A DNA stretch of 64,000 nt from Gammaproteobacteria bacterium (ex Lamellibrachia satsuma) (GCA_019623805.1 CP053680.1:3388001-3452000), one strand, 5' to 3'; counted from the stretch's first letter, positions 1 through 9,115 are shown. Numbers and translations: made by a program. Notes: generated from the letters alone by a model not told the origin.

Positions 1-624
1 TGCCTGGTTGCCCCACATCAGGGAGTCGGAAGATTGCCCGGTGCCGATGTGGTAGATCCGGTCAGGATCGATCTCGAGCTGGGCCAGTTTTTCGGCGAAT
101 CGGCTGTCGAAGCGGACCTCGTCTCCATGATAGAAGGATTGGATGCTGCAATAGCTGCAGTCGAAGCCGCAGTTTTCCACCGCATCCAGTGTCAGCAGAT
201 TACAGCAGCGGGTGCGGGACGATGCCACCGGGCAATAACCCAGACCGAGTTTGGGTTTTTCCACCATTACCCGTTTGATTCTGTCTGGCTGATATTCAGT
301 CTTGTCAAAAGAGATGGGATATTGGTTTGGCTGTTGGCGAAGATCTTCCCAATGTCTCCGAATCAGCCCCAAAATCGCTTGCCGTCTCTTTTTTGGTGCG
401 AAGTCTGAGGAGATCTCTCTCGGCCATATCTGCTCGATAGGGTCTTCTCCCCACATGTTCAGGTCGAGACAGACTTCACCCAGAGTTTGCAGCTCCTGCA
501 GAGTGAAGCGATAGATCAGCGCCTGGGACTGCAGAAATATCCTCTGTATCTCAGGCAGTTTTCCTATGCCTGTCTGATCGATCAGGCGGGGGAGTTTTTC
601 GGCGTAAGCGGGTTGGCTGCTCAT
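1..624 (-). CDS. Spore photoproduct lyase-like radical SAM protein (3' end outside window)
   Basis: The minus strand stays open from an ATG at 624 to the window edge, giving the first 208 residues of a longer protein. The radical SAM cluster motif is read as CGFDCSYC, with Cys152, Cys156 and Cys159 (spacing CxxxCxxC) as ligands of a 4Fe-4S cluster that cleaves S-adenosylmethionine. The roughly 150-residue N-terminal part before the cluster, and the sequence around it, resemble the spore photoproduct lyase (SplB)-like family found in non-sporulating proteobacteria. There the substrate is not established, so a role in DNA photoproduct repair is only possible. No strong ribosome binding site precedes the ATG, and the frame stays open upstream with a TTG, so the start is uncertain. 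The missing C-terminus prevents a firmer assignment. Confidence 0.75.
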   Translation of the reverse strand, partial: MSSQPAYAEKLPRLIDQTGIGKLPEIQRIFLQSQALIYRFTLQELQTLGEVCLDLNMWGEDPIEQIWPREISSDFAPKKRRQAILGLIRRHWEDLRQQPNQYPISFDKTEYQPDRIKRVMVEKPKLGLGYCPVASSRTRCCNLLTLDAVENCGFDCSYCSIQSFYHGDEVRFDSRFAEKLAQLEIDPDRIYHIGTGQSSDSLMWGNQA

Positions 625-718
625 GGCCGTAGTTGTACGCAAGCGGGGATTGGCATGCAAGCGGGAGATGATGCAGAAAGGTATACCCGATCAAGCGCAG
701 CGGATCGGGCAACCCTGT

Positions 719-1417
719 TCACATCTCTTTTTCGCGGTATCTCTTCGGCAGCAGCATACCCACCAAACCCATCATCATAATCAGCCAGCTGGAGGGCTCC
801 GGCAGGGCAACCGGATTAACGGGAGCACTGCAGCTGTTTGCTTGGGTGCTGTTGCCCATGCCGGGAGTGATACAGGCCTGACTGAAATCGAGATTGTTGT
901 TGTTCGTGTCAGCCCCGTCCGGGGAGCGTGAAAGACCGAGAAAGGCGGCATTTGACGGGTCGCTCAGGCCGCTGCCAGAAACTTCAGCGTATCCGACGAT
1001 ATTCCCCTCATAACTGAGGCTGTCGATCAGTGTATTTCCTAGAAACAGGGCGATGGCGTCGGGTGCTCCGTTCTGTATCAGGTTGCTGTTCGGTGATACA
1101 TCCCAGTCGCAGTTGAGTACATTGTCTGCATCCCCGCAGAACACAAAGTAGGCGTTGGCATCCAGGGTGAAAGTGGGCAGATCGTAGGTTCGGTAGAATG
1201 TGCTGCTAGTCCCGTTTATCAATTGCAGTGTGTAGTCGTCAAGATTGAGGGCAGTAACCCCCGTGTTGAACAGTTCTATAAATTCCGCCTGGTCGCTACC
1301 CGGCTGATCATAATCGACCTCGTTGATGACAAGTGTCGCATTTACCGGGGAGATGAATGTCAGACAAGCGGCGAACAGCAGGCGCTGAAAAATAGTGGGA
1401 TGTTTTGGGACGGGCAT
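719..1417 (-). CDS. PEP-CTERM sorted protein with lamin-tail domain
   Basis: A 232-residue exported protein. The start at 1417 is chosen because AAGGAG lies 8 bases upstream and a signal peptide (hydrophobic residues about 12-25) follows directly; the frame continues further upstream but without a ribosome binding site. After the signal comes a lamin-tail domain (about residues 28-150) with the family-typical NEVDYDQPGSDQAEFIELFN segment. The C-terminus carries a PEP-CTERM sorting signal: the motif LPEPSSW, a hydrophobic stretch, then a basic cluster KRYREKE. In organisms with exosortase (EpsH/XrtA) such proteins are processed at the inner membrane and released to the surface or matrix, usually along with exopolysaccharide. 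No exosortase is in this window. Function is unknown beyond surface location. Confidence 0.88.
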   Translation of the reverse strand: MPVPKHPTIFQRLLFAACLTFISPVNATLVINEVDYDQPGSDQAEFIELFNTGVTALNLDDYTLQLINGTSSTFYRTYDLPTFTLDANAYFVFCGDADNVLNCDWDVSPNSNLIQNGAPDAIALFLGNTLIDSLSYEGNIVGYAEVSGSGLSDPSNAAFLGLSRSPDGADTNNNNLDFSQACITPGMGNSTQANSCSAPVNPVALPEPSSWLIMMMGLVGMLLPKRYREKEM

Positions 1418-1570
1418 CGTAAGCACTCCTTGTGCATTGGCTCCAACTCCGTTTGGAGGTCTTGGATCATTCAAGACGCGTTCAAAATATCCCAGTCTTC
1501 GTATTGGAAGAAGCCGATAATCCTGATGTTTCTGTAGGATTATGCTGACACTGGATATGAGCCATCAGAA

Positions 1571-1653
1571 AACGTAGGTTGGGTTACGGCACACGCTTTG
1601 CCTTGGTGGAAGTTATTGGTTTTAGCGGTGATGTGCGTCTAACCCAACCCACA
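1571..1653. repeat. GTAGGTTGGGTTA-type interspersed inverted repeat
   Basis: The arms AACGTAGGTTGGGTTACG and CTAACCCAACCCACAAG face each other over about 80 bases between the PEP-CTERM gene and uppP. Related elements lie at 30197-30281 and 42830-42891. It lies downstream of uppP and could act as a transcription end or RNA-stability hairpin. Confidence 0.7.
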
Positions 1654-1667
1654 AGGTGGTCTAAACC

Positions 1668-2471
1668 TCAGGGAAGAAAGATATAGAGAATCCCGGCGCC
1701 CAGAATCAGTCGATAGATCACGAAAGGGAGCATGCCGATTCTTTCGATGAACTGCAGGAAGAAATGGATGCAGAGATAGGCCGTGATAAATGAGAGTATG
1801 GCGCCGATAAATAGAGAATCCCACTCCACGGGATTGGCGCTCTCTATTAACTTCAACGTTACCAGCCCGCCGGACATGAGAATGGTCGGAATGGAGATCA
1901 GGAAGGAGAAGCGGGAAGCCGCCTCGCGAGAGAGTCCCAGCAGCAGTCCTGCTGTCATGGTTGCACCAGAGCGGGAGGTGCCTGGAATGATGGCAAATGC
2001 CTGAAATACGCCGATGATAAGGGCGTCTGTCCATTTAATCGTGTATTCGTCCCGTGTGTGACGACCGAGCAGATCCACCATCATCAAGACGATACCAAAG
2101 CTGATCGTGGTGATGGCGATCACCAGCGGGGTGCGCAGATCGGTTTCGATCAGCGATTTCATCAACAACCCAAAGACACCGACGGGAATGGTGGCGATGA
2201 TGATCATCCAGCCAAGGCGGGAGTCCGCTGAGCTGGCCTTGCGATTCACCAGTGAGCGGAAAAAATCACTGGTGATATTGACGACCTCTTTGCGAAAATA
2301 ACTGATTACCGCCAGCAGAGAACCCACATGGACTGCGATATCGAAGTCCAGTCCCTGATCGGCATAGCCCAGTACAAGAGGGGCGAGGATCAGGTGCGCT
2401 GAACTGGAGATAGGGAGAAACTCGGTCAGCCCCTGGAGAGCGGCGAGGATGAATATCTGAAGCAGTTCCAT
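1668..2471 (-). CDS. uppP: Undecaprenyl-diphosphatase UppP (BacA family)
   Basis: A 267-residue polytopic membrane protein, the usual length for UppP. It dephosphorylates undecaprenyl diphosphate to undecaprenyl phosphate on the outer side of the inner membrane, recycling the lipid carrier for peptidoglycan and other glycans. The first signature is at residues 14-28 (LTEFLPISSSAHLIL), with the catalytic Glu in the glutamate-rich motif. The second signature, PGTSRSGAT, lies in the middle and contains the essential Ser and Arg. About seven to eight membrane segments can be read. It lies 9 bases downstream of galE on the same strand, so the two may be co-transcribed. This fits glycan metabolism, but no direct link is needed. 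Confidence 0.95.
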   Translation of the reverse strand: MELLQIFILAALQGLTEFLPISSSAHLILAPLVLGYADQGLDFDIAVHVGSLLAVISYFRKEVVNITSDFFRSLVNRKASSADSRLGWMIIIATIPVGVFGLLMKSLIETDLRTPLVIAITTISFGIVLMMVDLLGRHTRDEYTIKWTDALIIGVFQAFAIIPGTSRSGATMTAGLLLGLSREAASRFSFLISIPTILMSGGLVTLKLIESANPVEWDSLFIGAILSFITAYLCIHFFLQFIERIGMLPFVIYRLILGAGILYIFLP

Positions 2472-2480
2472 GGTGGGTCT

Positions 2481-3479
2481 CTATTTTTTCCAGGGTGATT
2501 TCAGCAGTTTCTTTTCCCAGTTGAGCGCAGAACCGGCGATAACTGAGAGATCGTCGTGGGCAGGACTCCAGCCCAGCACCTCGCGCACCTTCTCAGCACC
2601 GGCGATCAAGGCCGGTGGATCGCCCGCTCGGCGGTCAGCCTCGATGATATCGAGTTTGATGTTGCCTGCCTTCTCCACCGCCTGCAGCATCTCGCGTACG
2701 CTGAATCCATGCCCATAACCACAGTTGAGGATAGCGGAGTCTCCCCCTCTGCGCAGGTGTTCGATCGCCTTTACATGTGCAGCTGCCAGATCCTCTACAT
2801 GGATGTAGTCACGTACCCCGGTACCGTCCGGTGTAGGGTAATCTGTGCCGTAGATATAGACGGAATCCCGTTTTCCCACGGCCGCTTCGCAGGCCACCTT
2901 GGTCAGCAGTGTGGCATTGGGGGTGGCTTGGCCGATGCGCCCTTCCGGGTCACAACCGGCGACATTAAAGTAACGCAGGATGACATGTTTCATAGCGGTG
3001 GCGGCGGAGAGGTCGCGCAACATCCATTCCGACATCAGCTTGGAGGTGCCATAGGGATTGATCGGGCTGGTGGGGGTATCCTCATGGGCGATGCCGTTGC
3101 CGGGCGTGCCGTAGACGGCGGCGGTAGAGGAGAAGATGAAGTTTTTTACCCCGGCCTCAGCGCAGCACTGCAGCATACTGCGGGTGTTACAGGTGTTGTT
3201 GCCGTAATACTTGAGTGGATCCTCGACCGACTCGGGTACCACAGTGTGGGCTGCGAAGTGCAGCACCGTGTCGATATCATGTTCCTTGAGCACGCGGCTG
3301 ACCAGCGCCTGGTCGCCGGTATCGCCGACTACCAGCTCACCGTAGAGTACCGCCTCTCTGAAGCCGGTGGAGAGATTGTCCAGGGTGATTAGACGTTCCC
3401 CGGCTTCCCCCAACTGACGTGCAGTGTGGCTGCCGATGTAGCCGGCGCCACCGGTGATTAGAATCCCTTTGTTGGCCAT
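2481..3479 (-). CDS. galE: UDP-glucose 4-epimerase GalE
   Basis: A 332-residue short-chain dehydrogenase/reductase of the extended type that interconverts UDP-glucose and UDP-galactose with bound NAD. The nucleotide-binding motif GGAGYIGS is at about residues 9-16. The catalytic Ser-Tyr-Lys set is visible as SSTAAVYG followed by YGTSK (Tyr-x-x-x-Lys). The C-terminal part carries the GalE-typical TPDGTGVRDYIHVEDLA segment. The start at 3479 has AGCGGAG about 6 bases upstream; the frame extends nine residues further upstream without such a site. It precedes uppP with a 9-base gap. Its product could feed galactose units to surface polysaccharides. Confidence 0.95.
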   Translation of the reverse strand: MANKGILITGGAGYIGSHTARQLGEAGERLITLDNLSTGFREAVLYGELVVGDTGDQALVSRVLKEHDIDTVLHFAAHTVVPESVEDPLKYYGNNTCNTRSMLQCCAEAGVKNFIFSSTAAVYGTPGNGIAHEDTPTSPINPYGTSKLMSEWMLRDLSAATAMKHVILRYFNVAGCDPEGRIGQATPNATLLTKVACEAAVGKRDSVYIYGTDYPTPDGTGVRDYIHVEDLAAAHVKAIEHLRRGGDSAILNCGYGHGFSVREMLQAVEKAGNIKLDIIEADRRAGDPPALIAGAEKVREVLGWSPAHDDLSVIAGSALNWEKKLLKSPWKK

Positions 3480-3561
3480 TATTCGCTCCGCTGTCGATAT
3501 GATCAAAACCGGCCTATCATACCGGGAGCGGCGGGTTGCGTCATGTCTCCGTTACTGAATG

Positions 3562-4269
3562 TCACTGAAATTTGAAGCTGGTCCAGTTTTCCGTTTTTGG
3601 AATTTCCTTCTGCATGCTGATTGCGCCGCAAAAACCGGGTTCAGGGATGAAGTTTTCCCAACAGGGCATGGCGTCATCACTTGCCTGGGTGGGCGTGAAC
3701 AGCCCCGTGCCGAGACATTTATGCCGCGCTTCGAGGCCAGTCCACAAATGGCAGAAGAGTCTGGTTTGGGCTGAGCCGGAAAGTGATTCCAACAACGTGA
3801 AATTCTCTGTGCTGAACATGCGCTTGGCAATGCCGGGCATATATCTGCGTGATTGGATCTTTTCCACATCCATCCCTACAGGGTTGCCGCAGCTGACTGC
3901 CAGGATCGCAAGAGGGCCGCTATGAGCCAGATTGAAGTGGATATCACCTGGATGATCGGAAAGTTCAGGCTTACCGTGTTCGCCATATTTCAGCTGGACA
4001 GATAGGGGCGGGGTGGCCAGATAGTGTCCAAGAATGGATCGCAGGGCGCTGCGGCCGGCGATAAAGCGGCTTTTTGGTGGTTCCAGTGTGAACCGGCCGG
4101 CTCGAGTCAGTTCATCCTGTGAAAGGTAATGGTGGAAGTCAGAACGGTCCAGGTCGATGGACCAGAGATGCAGAGTGCCCGGTTCGGGTGCCGATTCCGG
4201 ACGCTCGGACAGCCAGAGGTCGGTGAGGTTCGGTACAGGAGATCCTGGGTGAAACATCATGCCTGTCAC
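3562..4269 (-). CDS. 4'-phosphopantetheinyl transferase, Sfp/EntD type
   Basis: A 235-residue protein that by family transfers 4'-phosphopantetheine from CoA to a serine of a carrier protein. Visible motifs are the substrate-binding FNLAHSG in the middle and the Mg-binding GMDVE, with Asp and Glu in the expected places. The third motif reads WTGLEARHKCLGTG, whereas most members have W-x-x-K-E-A. The Lys is replaced by Leu while the Glu and the downstream Lys remain. The gene starts with GTG at 4269 and overlaps the tatD stop by 4 bases (GTGA), suggesting translational coupling; an ATG at 4260 is the alternative. No PKS, NRPS or fatty-acid synthase is nearby, so the target carrier protein is unknown. 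Confidence 0.85.
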   Translation of the reverse strand: MTGMMFHPGSPVPNLTDLWLSERPESAPEPGTLHLWSIDLDRSDFHHYLSQDELTRAGRFTLEPPKSRFIAGRSALRSILGHYLATPPLSVQLKYGEHGKPELSDHPGDIHFNLAHSGPLAILAVSCGNPVGMDVEKIQSRRYMPGIAKRMFSTENFTLLESLSGSAQTRLFCHLWTGLEARHKCLGTGLFTPTQASDDAMPCWENFIPEPGFCGAISMQKEIPKTENWTSFKFQ

Positions 4270-5057
4270 GACTCGTCGCTGGAGGGAATGTTGAATAGCT
4301 GCACGGCATTATCCGAGGTTATGGCTGCGACCTCCGCAGGAGGTTGGTTGCGCAGTTCCGCGACTGTTTGCAACACGGTTGGCAGATAGGCTGATTCGTT
4401 GCGCTCCCCCCGGTGCCCGTTGTCTGGCTGATCCGGTGCGTCTGTCTCCAGCATCAAGCTTTCCAGGGGCAGGGTCTGGATCAGACTGCGCAGGCGTTTG
4501 GCTCGTTCATAGGTGATGGGTCCACCAAAACTCAAAAGAAAACCCAGATCGACCAGTCGGCGGGCCTGCTGTTCACCGCCGGAGAAACTGTGCACCACTC
4601 CCTTTAGGCCAGGGTATCGTTTCAGGCTGTTGAAAACCTGCTCCACGGAACGGCGGGCATGGATGATCACCGGTAATCGGTAGTGTTGGGCCAGTTCAAG
4701 TTGTGCTTCGAACAGTGCCTGCTGCGCTTCCGGCTGGGGATCTTTGATGAAAAAGTCCAGACCACACTCGCCGACGGCCACCGGCTGCTCCCTTTCGATC
4801 CAGGAAACGAGCCGCTCTATATCCTGCGGGCGGTGATCATCAAGGAACATAGGGTGCAAACCGTAGGCGGGGTAGAGTCCAGGATAATCCCTGCAGACCT
4901 GCTTCTGCCGCGGCCACCATTCGGCCTTCACCCCGGCGATGATCTGGCTGGTAACTCCCGCCTCCCTTGCTCGCTGAAAGGCCTGCTTCCGGTCCTGGTC
5001 GAAGCGGGTATCGTCAAAGTGGCAGTGGGAGTCGATCAGCCTCGGGAGAAGACCCAT
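4266..5057 (-). CDS. tatD: TatD family metal-dependent hydrolase
   Basis: A 263-residue TIM-barrel hydrolase. TatD-family enzymes bind two divalent metals and act as 3'-5' exonucleases or nucleic-acid processing enzymes in the cytoplasm. The N-terminal metal motif is [10 protein letters not shown]. The middle carries GECGLDFF with the metal-binding Glu, then PVIIHAR and GVVHSFSGG with metal His residues, and near the end LLETDAPD with the final Asp. The ATG at 5057 has AGGGGGACCA directly upstream. It overlaps the end of yaaA by 22 bases, and its own end overlaps the transferase gene by 4 bases. The three genes therefore probably form one operon. The subgroup (TatD, YcfH or YjjV) was not resolved. 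Confidence 0.92.
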   Translation of the reverse strand: MGLLPRLIDSHCHFDDTRFDQDRKQAFQRAREAGVTSQIIAGVKAEWWPRQKQVCRDYPGLYPAYGLHPMFLDDHRPQDIERLVSWIEREQPVAVGECGLDFFIKDPQPEAQQALFEAQLELAQHYRLPVIIHARRSVEQVFNSLKRYPGLKGVVHSFSGGEQQARRLVDLGFLLSFGGPITYERAKRLRSLIQTLPLESLMLETDAPDQPDNGHRGERNESAYLPTVLQTVAELRNQPPAEVAAITSDNAVQLFNIPSSDES

Positions 5058-5803
5058 TGGTCCCCCTGGGAGAGCGTCTCATTGTAGTCGTAACCCGCTG
5101 CATCGAAGCCTTTGATATCCTCCGGGTCGGTAAACCGATTTTCGATGATGTAGCGGCTCATCAGTCCCCTGGCCTTTTTTGCATAGACGCCGATCATGCG
5201 ATAACTGCCGTTTTTATTCTCTTTGAACTGCGGAGTGATGATGCGTCCCTTCACCAGTTTGGGCTTGATCGATTTGTAGTATTCATTAGAGGCGAGATTG
5301 ACCAGTACGTCGTCTCCCTGTGCTGCCAGCGCCTTATTGATCGCATCGGTAATGGTGGTTCCCCAGAAGGCGTAGAGATCCTTGCCCGACTCATTGGGCA
5401 GTTTGGTGCCCATCTCCAGCCGGTAGGGCTGCATCAGGTCGAGGGGACGCATCAGTCCGTAGAGTCCGGAGAGGATGCGAAGGTGATCTTGGGCGAAGGT
5501 AAAATCATCTTCGTTCAGGCTCTCTGCGTCCAGTCCCGTATAGACATCGCCCTTCATCGCCAATGCCGCTTGTTTGGCGTTTTTCGTGGTAAAAGGGGTC
5601 TTCCAGTCATGATAGCGGTCGAAATTGAGTTCAGCCAGCTTCATGCTCAGTTTCATCAGTTCCGCCAGATCCAGTGCCGAATAGTTGCGCAGATTATTGA
5701 TCAACTGTTGGGACTGTTTCAGAAACGCCGGTTTGGTATGGGTTTTGGTGGCCGGGGGTGTTTCATAGTCCAGGGTCTTGGCAGGAGAGATAACGATTAA
5801 CAT
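5036..5803 (-). CDS. yaaA: YaaA family protein (peroxide resistance, DUF328/UPF0246)
   Basis: A 255-residue member of the YaaA family. E. coli YaaA limits intracellular iron during peroxide stress and binds DNA. The family hallmark SPAKTLD lies at residues 6-12, and typical internal segments such as [12 protein letters not shown] and [13 protein letters not shown] are present. The start at 5803 matches the family N-terminus ([11 protein letters not shown]); the frame extends 35 residues upstream but that part has no family resemblance. It is the first gene of the yaaA-tatD-transferase cluster and overlaps tatD by 22 bases. Confidence 0.93.
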   Translation of the reverse strand: MLIVISPAKTLDYETPPATKTHTKPAFLKQSQQLINNLRNYSALDLAELMKLSMKLAELNFDRYHDWKTPFTTKNAKQAALAMKGDVYTGLDAESLNEDDFTFAQDHLRILSGLYGLMRPLDLMQPYRLEMGTKLPNESGKDLYAFWGTTITDAINKALAAQGDDVLVNLASNEYYKSIKPKLVKGRIITPQFKENKNGSYRMIGVYAKKARGLMSRYIIENRFTDPEDIKGFDAAGYDYNETLSQGDQWVFSRG

Positions 5804-5951
5804 AGCGTGGTTGCCGAATTGCTGACGGAGAATCGAATAATCGCGATCCTGGAGGTGAAATACAACCGCAACCGGTCTGAGGTTATGGTGAAGTAGTGCA
5901 GATTGCAATCGCGTGTTAGCCTTTCCCGCAATATCAATATTAGGTCTGATA

Positions 5952-6245
5952 ATGAATCAGGATAGAGAGATTGTCGCAGAAAAAATGTTGCGGTTGCTGC
6001 AACGGCTCTATGGGGAGAGTGACGGACTGGCCGAATCGGATGGAGATCTGCAACTCTGGTATAACCGGGGTTATGCCAACGGCATGATCCGCGCCCTGCG
6101 GGATCTGGGCTATGGAGCGCAGATATCCCAGGCAGTCGAGGCAGACAGTGACGAGCGTATCGTCGGGCAGGAGTTTCTGCCCTGGGGAAAAGCCTATCTG
6201 CACGGCTTTGAGACGGGTGAGAAAGAGACCCGGGAAGTGCTTTGA
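5952..6245 (+). CDS. Small conserved hypothetical protein
   Basis: A 97-residue soluble protein starting [16 protein letters not shown], rich in acidic residues and probably mostly helical, with no signal peptide or membrane segment. I do not recognise a named domain. The start at 5952 is preceded by a weak TAGG at a plausible distance; an upstream ATG at 5913 would add 13 hydrophobic residues and is less likely. It is divergent from yaaA and followed by a repeat cluster. Codon use looks like that of its neighbours, supporting a real gene. Confidence 0.7.
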   Translation: MNQDREIVAEKMLRLLQRLYGESDGLAESDGDLQLWYNRGYANGMIRALRDLGYGAQISQAVEADSDERIVGQEFLPWGKAYLHGFETGEKETREVL

Positions 6246-6280
6246 TAGATTGGATTTGTTTCTGCCTAAAAACACGCTTT

Positions 6281-6496
6281 AACCACGAAGCGCACGAAGG
6301 ACACGAAGAAAGCTTATTGTTAAGGAACCTCTGATCAATTGGATCATTGTCATCTCGACCATAGGGAGAGATCTCAAACTACAGGGTGCATAATAGGTTT
6401 CGAGGTATGAGATTTCTCACTACGTTCGAAATGACAATTGATCAGAGGTTCCTTAATCAAGCGCTTGCCTTAGTGCTCTTCGTGTTCTTTGTGGTT
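6281..6496. repeat. Outer inverted repeat (CCACGAAG type) split by a MITE
   Basis: The left arm at 6281-6308 reads AACCACGAAGCGCACGAAGG and onward; the right arm at 6478-6496 reads CTTCGTGTTCTTTGTGGTT. The arms are imperfect complements of the widespread CCACGAAGG-ACACGAAG environmental repeat type. The interior is occupied by the MITE at 6320-6456, so this looks like a nested insertion. Confidence 0.75.
6320..6456. mobile_element. MITE-like element, copy 1 (perfect 21-bp terminal inverted repeats)
   Basis: The terminal repeats at 6320-6340 and 6436-6456 are exact reverse complements, beginning TTAAGGAACCTCTGATCAA. The interior holds TGTCATCTCGACC, GGGAGAGATCTCAAACTAC and GAGATTTCTCACT, then a near-palindromic TTCGAAATGACA. 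There is no coding capacity. Other copies lie at 24391-24526, 30056-30191, 45505-45641 and, degenerate, at 57246-57352. The copy at 45505 is nearly identical to this one. Confidence 0.85.
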
Positions 6497-6538
6497 AGAT
6501 AGGGTTTTCCTGGCAGACACAGGATTAAGAGTGTAATT

Positions 6539-7354
6539 ATGAAAGTTGTTTCCTTCAATACCAACAGTATTCGCACACGTGAACATCAGCTAGCCAGACT
6601 GCGGGAATCCTACGATCCGGATGTCATCGGCATTCAGGAGAGTAAGGTACAGGATCAGGATTTCCCCCTCGATATGATGGAGAGCCTGGGATATCAGGCG
6701 CAGTTCTTCGGACAGAAGACCCACTATGGTGTGGCGCTGCTCTCCAAACAGCCGGCATTGGCCGTGGAGAAGGGTTTCCCCGCCGATGATGAGGATGCCC
6801 AGCGGCGTTTGATTATCGCTCGCTATGCCTCGGGGAAGGGCAATGAGGTCACCGTGATCAACGGCTATTTTCCCCAGGGTGAAAGCCAGGATCACGAGAC
6901 GAAATACCCCGCCAAACGGAAATTCTACGCAGATCTGCTCAACTACCTGAACGAATTTCACAAGCCTACGGACTCAGTGCTGGTGATCGGTGATATGAAT
7001 ATTGCACCGCTGGATATCGATATCGGTATCGGCCCGGACAACGCCAAGCGCTGGTTGCGCACCGGCAAGTGCAGTTTTCTCCCGGAAGAGAGAGAGTGGC
7101 TTGAGCGTCTGAAGTCCTGGGGATTGCACGACACCTATCGCACCCGGTACCCGGATGTAGAAGACCAGTTCAGCTGGTTTGACTATCGCAGCCGGGGATT
7201 TGACCGGGAGCCGAAACGGGGATTGCGTATCGATTTGATTCTGGCGACCGAACCCCTGAATCGGAGCTGTACTGGTGCGGGTATCGCCCATGAGATTCGG
7301 GGGATGGAGAAGCCATCGGATCACTGTCCAATTTGGGCGGAGTTCGACTTTTAG
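6539..7354 (+). CDS. xthA: Exodeoxyribonuclease III family AP endonuclease
   Basis: A 271-residue protein of the exonuclease III / AP endonuclease 1 family, cytoplasmic, acting in base excision repair. The phosphoesterase core motifs are visible: the metal-binding IGIQESK near residue 33, YFPQG with the active-site Tyr region, VIGDMNIAP in the middle, and the C-terminal SDHCPIW with the catalytic Asp-His. Length is that of E. coli XthA (268). The ATG at 6539 fits the family start [12 protein letters not shown]. It converges with the small exported protein gene downstream, the two stop codons overlapping by 4 bases at 7351-7354. Confidence 0.95.
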   Translation: MKVVSFNTNSIRTREHQLARLRESYDPDVIGIQESKVQDQDFPLDMMESLGYQAQFFGQKTHYGVALLSKQPALAVEKGFPADDEDAQRRLIIARYASGKGNEVTVINGYFPQGESQDHETKYPAKRKFYADLLNYLNEFHKPTDSVLVIGDMNIAPLDIDIGIGPDNAKRWLRTGKCSFLPEEREWLERLKSWGLHDTYRTRYPDVEDQFSWFDYRSRGFDREPKRGLRIDLILATEPLNRSCTGAGIAHEIRGMEKPSDHCPIWAEFDF

Positions 7355-7743
7355 GGGTTGGTTGACTCAGGCTCCTCGTGGGCCAAGAGGGATTGAAGGG
7401 TACTGCTGCAGTAGACCCGCTTCCGGTTGTCTGCCCCCCGCTGTTTGATCATGCAACTACGCCAGTCCGGCATGGGCTGGATCTCTACCGCCTCATCACT
7501 GAAATGGATCAGGTAGAAAGTGTGGTTCATGTTCGACGAACCGGCATGGGAAAACTCGGAAAATTGCATCTGACTCGATATGCAGCGACTCTCGACGATG
7601 TCGATATTTGCCGTCGAGAAGATGCCACTGAGCATCAGCGCCTTTAGATCACACTGCTCCAGAGTTTCTGTATTGACGAAGGATGCGTTGATATCACCGG
7701 CGCCGTTGCGGGTGAGTAGTACCAGCAGGAAGAGTAACTTCAT
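7351..7743 (-). CDS. Small exported protein of unknown function
   Basis: A 130-residue protein with a likely signal peptide (hydrophobic residues 2-11, then RNGAGDINA). The mature part contains several cysteines that could form disulfides in the periplasm. I recognise no domain. The start ATG at 7743 has no strong ribosome binding site. It faces xthA tail to tail. Support comes from the uninterrupted frame, the secretion signal and the fit between its two neighbours. Confidence 0.6.
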   Translation of the reverse strand: MKLLFLLVLLTRNGAGDINASFVNTETLEQCDLKALMLSGIFSTANIDIVESRCISSQMQFSEFSHAGSSNMNHTFYLIHFSDEAVEIQPMPDWRSCMIKQRGADNRKRVYCSSTLQSLLAHEEPESTNP

Positions 7744-8057
7744 TTGATGACTGACTCTAGACTAATAAGTCCCGATTTTAAGGTTTTCAATTAGCTGCCG
7801 CTAATACTAGCGAAACAAATTGTTGAAGCTCCCGATTCTTCAGGTAGCGGCTTTGTAATGAATGTAAAATACGGGCAAGGAAAAAGGAATAGAGACATTG
7901 GGTGCCCAGATATGAAAAATTTTCCTGCTGTAGGTCAAATTGGACTTGGAAATGATCGTTTTAGCGTGCTTCCTCATGTTTTTCCTGCAAGCGGAAGCGC
8001 CTGTTTCTGTTGTTGCTCCATTATCTTAAATATCTGATTATAAAGAAAAAACCAAGC
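7744..8057. other. Intergenic stretch, nothing recognised
   Basis: About 310 bases between the small exported protein and the decayed GGDEF gene. No open frame with a ribosome binding site and no repeat family member was found. It probably held the promoters of the two divergent genes. Confidence 0.5.
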
Positions 8058-9115
8058 ATGGCAGTTTTGAAAAAAGTATCAACCGTCCAGGTAATCGATT
8101 CTCTGGCAGAGATTACCCGGTTTCACGACCGGGATTTGATCGAATAAAGCTTGGTGAAAACTCTGGCTGAGGTTGCGCCCAGCAAGGAGCTGCGTCTCTA
8201 CCAGGTGTCTGGTGAAGCAGAGAATCTCGATCTACTTCTGCTTGCTCACATGGCCGAGAACAAAGAGGTTTCAGGTATTCCTGCGATTGAACGGCATATC
8301 TCCAAAGCACTTTCCAAGGGCATTGCCGCTGCCGTGGAGGAGGGCGAGGTTGTCTCGGTAGACGATGACAGGCGCAGCATAACAGATACTGTCTATCCGG
8401 TATTCAATACCAGGAATGAAGTCTTCGCCGTGTTGGTGCAGTTTACTGAAAAATCCAGTTTTGAACTTCAACGCCTGACCTATGGACTGCTGAAGGTCTA
8501 CTCAAATTACCTTACTCTGCTGGATAAAAATCAGAAAGACAAACTCACCGGCTTGTTGAATCGTGAAACCCTGAGCACTGAAGTGATGAAACAGCTGACT
8601 TTGCGCTGTCACAAACGTAACAGTGCCAGGTCTGAGGTAAAGCGCCGTTCTGAAGATGAGGCCACCTACTGGTTGGCGTTAATTGATGTCGATTTTTTCA
8701 AGAGGATTAATGATCAATTTGGTCATCTGTTTGGGGATGAAGTGCTCACTCTGTTAGCGCGTCTGCTGACTGATACCTTCCGGGATGGGGACCTGATTTT
8801 TCGTTATGGCGGTGAAGAGTTCGTCGTTATTCTCAAGGTATTTTCTCAGAAAGATGCGGCTTCTGTGCTGGAACGCTGCCTTAGGACGGTGGGGTCCCAC
8901 GAGATGCCGCAGGCAGATTGTATCACTATCAGTATCGGGGCAGTTGAAATCAGGGATCAAAACGGTACTGCAGATGTGATCGGAAGTGCCGGCAGGGCGC
9001 TTTAGCATGCAAAAACAACGGGCGGAATCAGTTGCACTTCTACGAAGATCTGGTCGAGCAGAATTTGCTGAAAAACACCGAACAACCTCAAAGCGGTGAG
9101 ATCGATCTTTTCTAG
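8058..9115 (+). pseudogene. Decayed diguanylate cyclase (GAF-like N-terminus plus GGDEF)
   Basis: One reading path from the ATG at 8058 to the TAG at 9113 would give a protein of about 350 residues, but it carries three lesions. An in-frame TAA lies at 8145-8147, codon 30. A TAG at 9003-9005 stands where GGDEF proteins usually have Tyr (ALYHAK). One base is missing in the A run at 9011-9015, after which the family-typical tail NGRNQLHFYEDLVEQN resumes in another frame. The catalytic motif is intact as RYGGEEF, and RDGD five residues before GGEEF would be the c-di-GMP inhibitory I-site (RxxD). The N-terminal 140 residues look like a GAF-type sensor. A TTG or GTG near 8151 could restart translation, but no ribosome binding site precedes it and the C-terminus would still be truncated. 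Confidence 0.85.

Noticed and set aside
2556..3392. Plus-strand open frame of 278 codons
   Set aside because: Antisense to galE; no family resemblance and no ribosome binding site.
4967..5800. Plus-strand open frame of 277 codons
   Set aside because: Antisense to yaaA and the tatD start; the minus-strand proteins match known families over their full length.
9003..9008. Programmed readthrough or selenocysteine-type recoding at the late stop of the GGDEF gene
   Set aside because: The stop is TAG, a second frame break follows within 12 bases and an earlier TAA exists, so decay explains it better.
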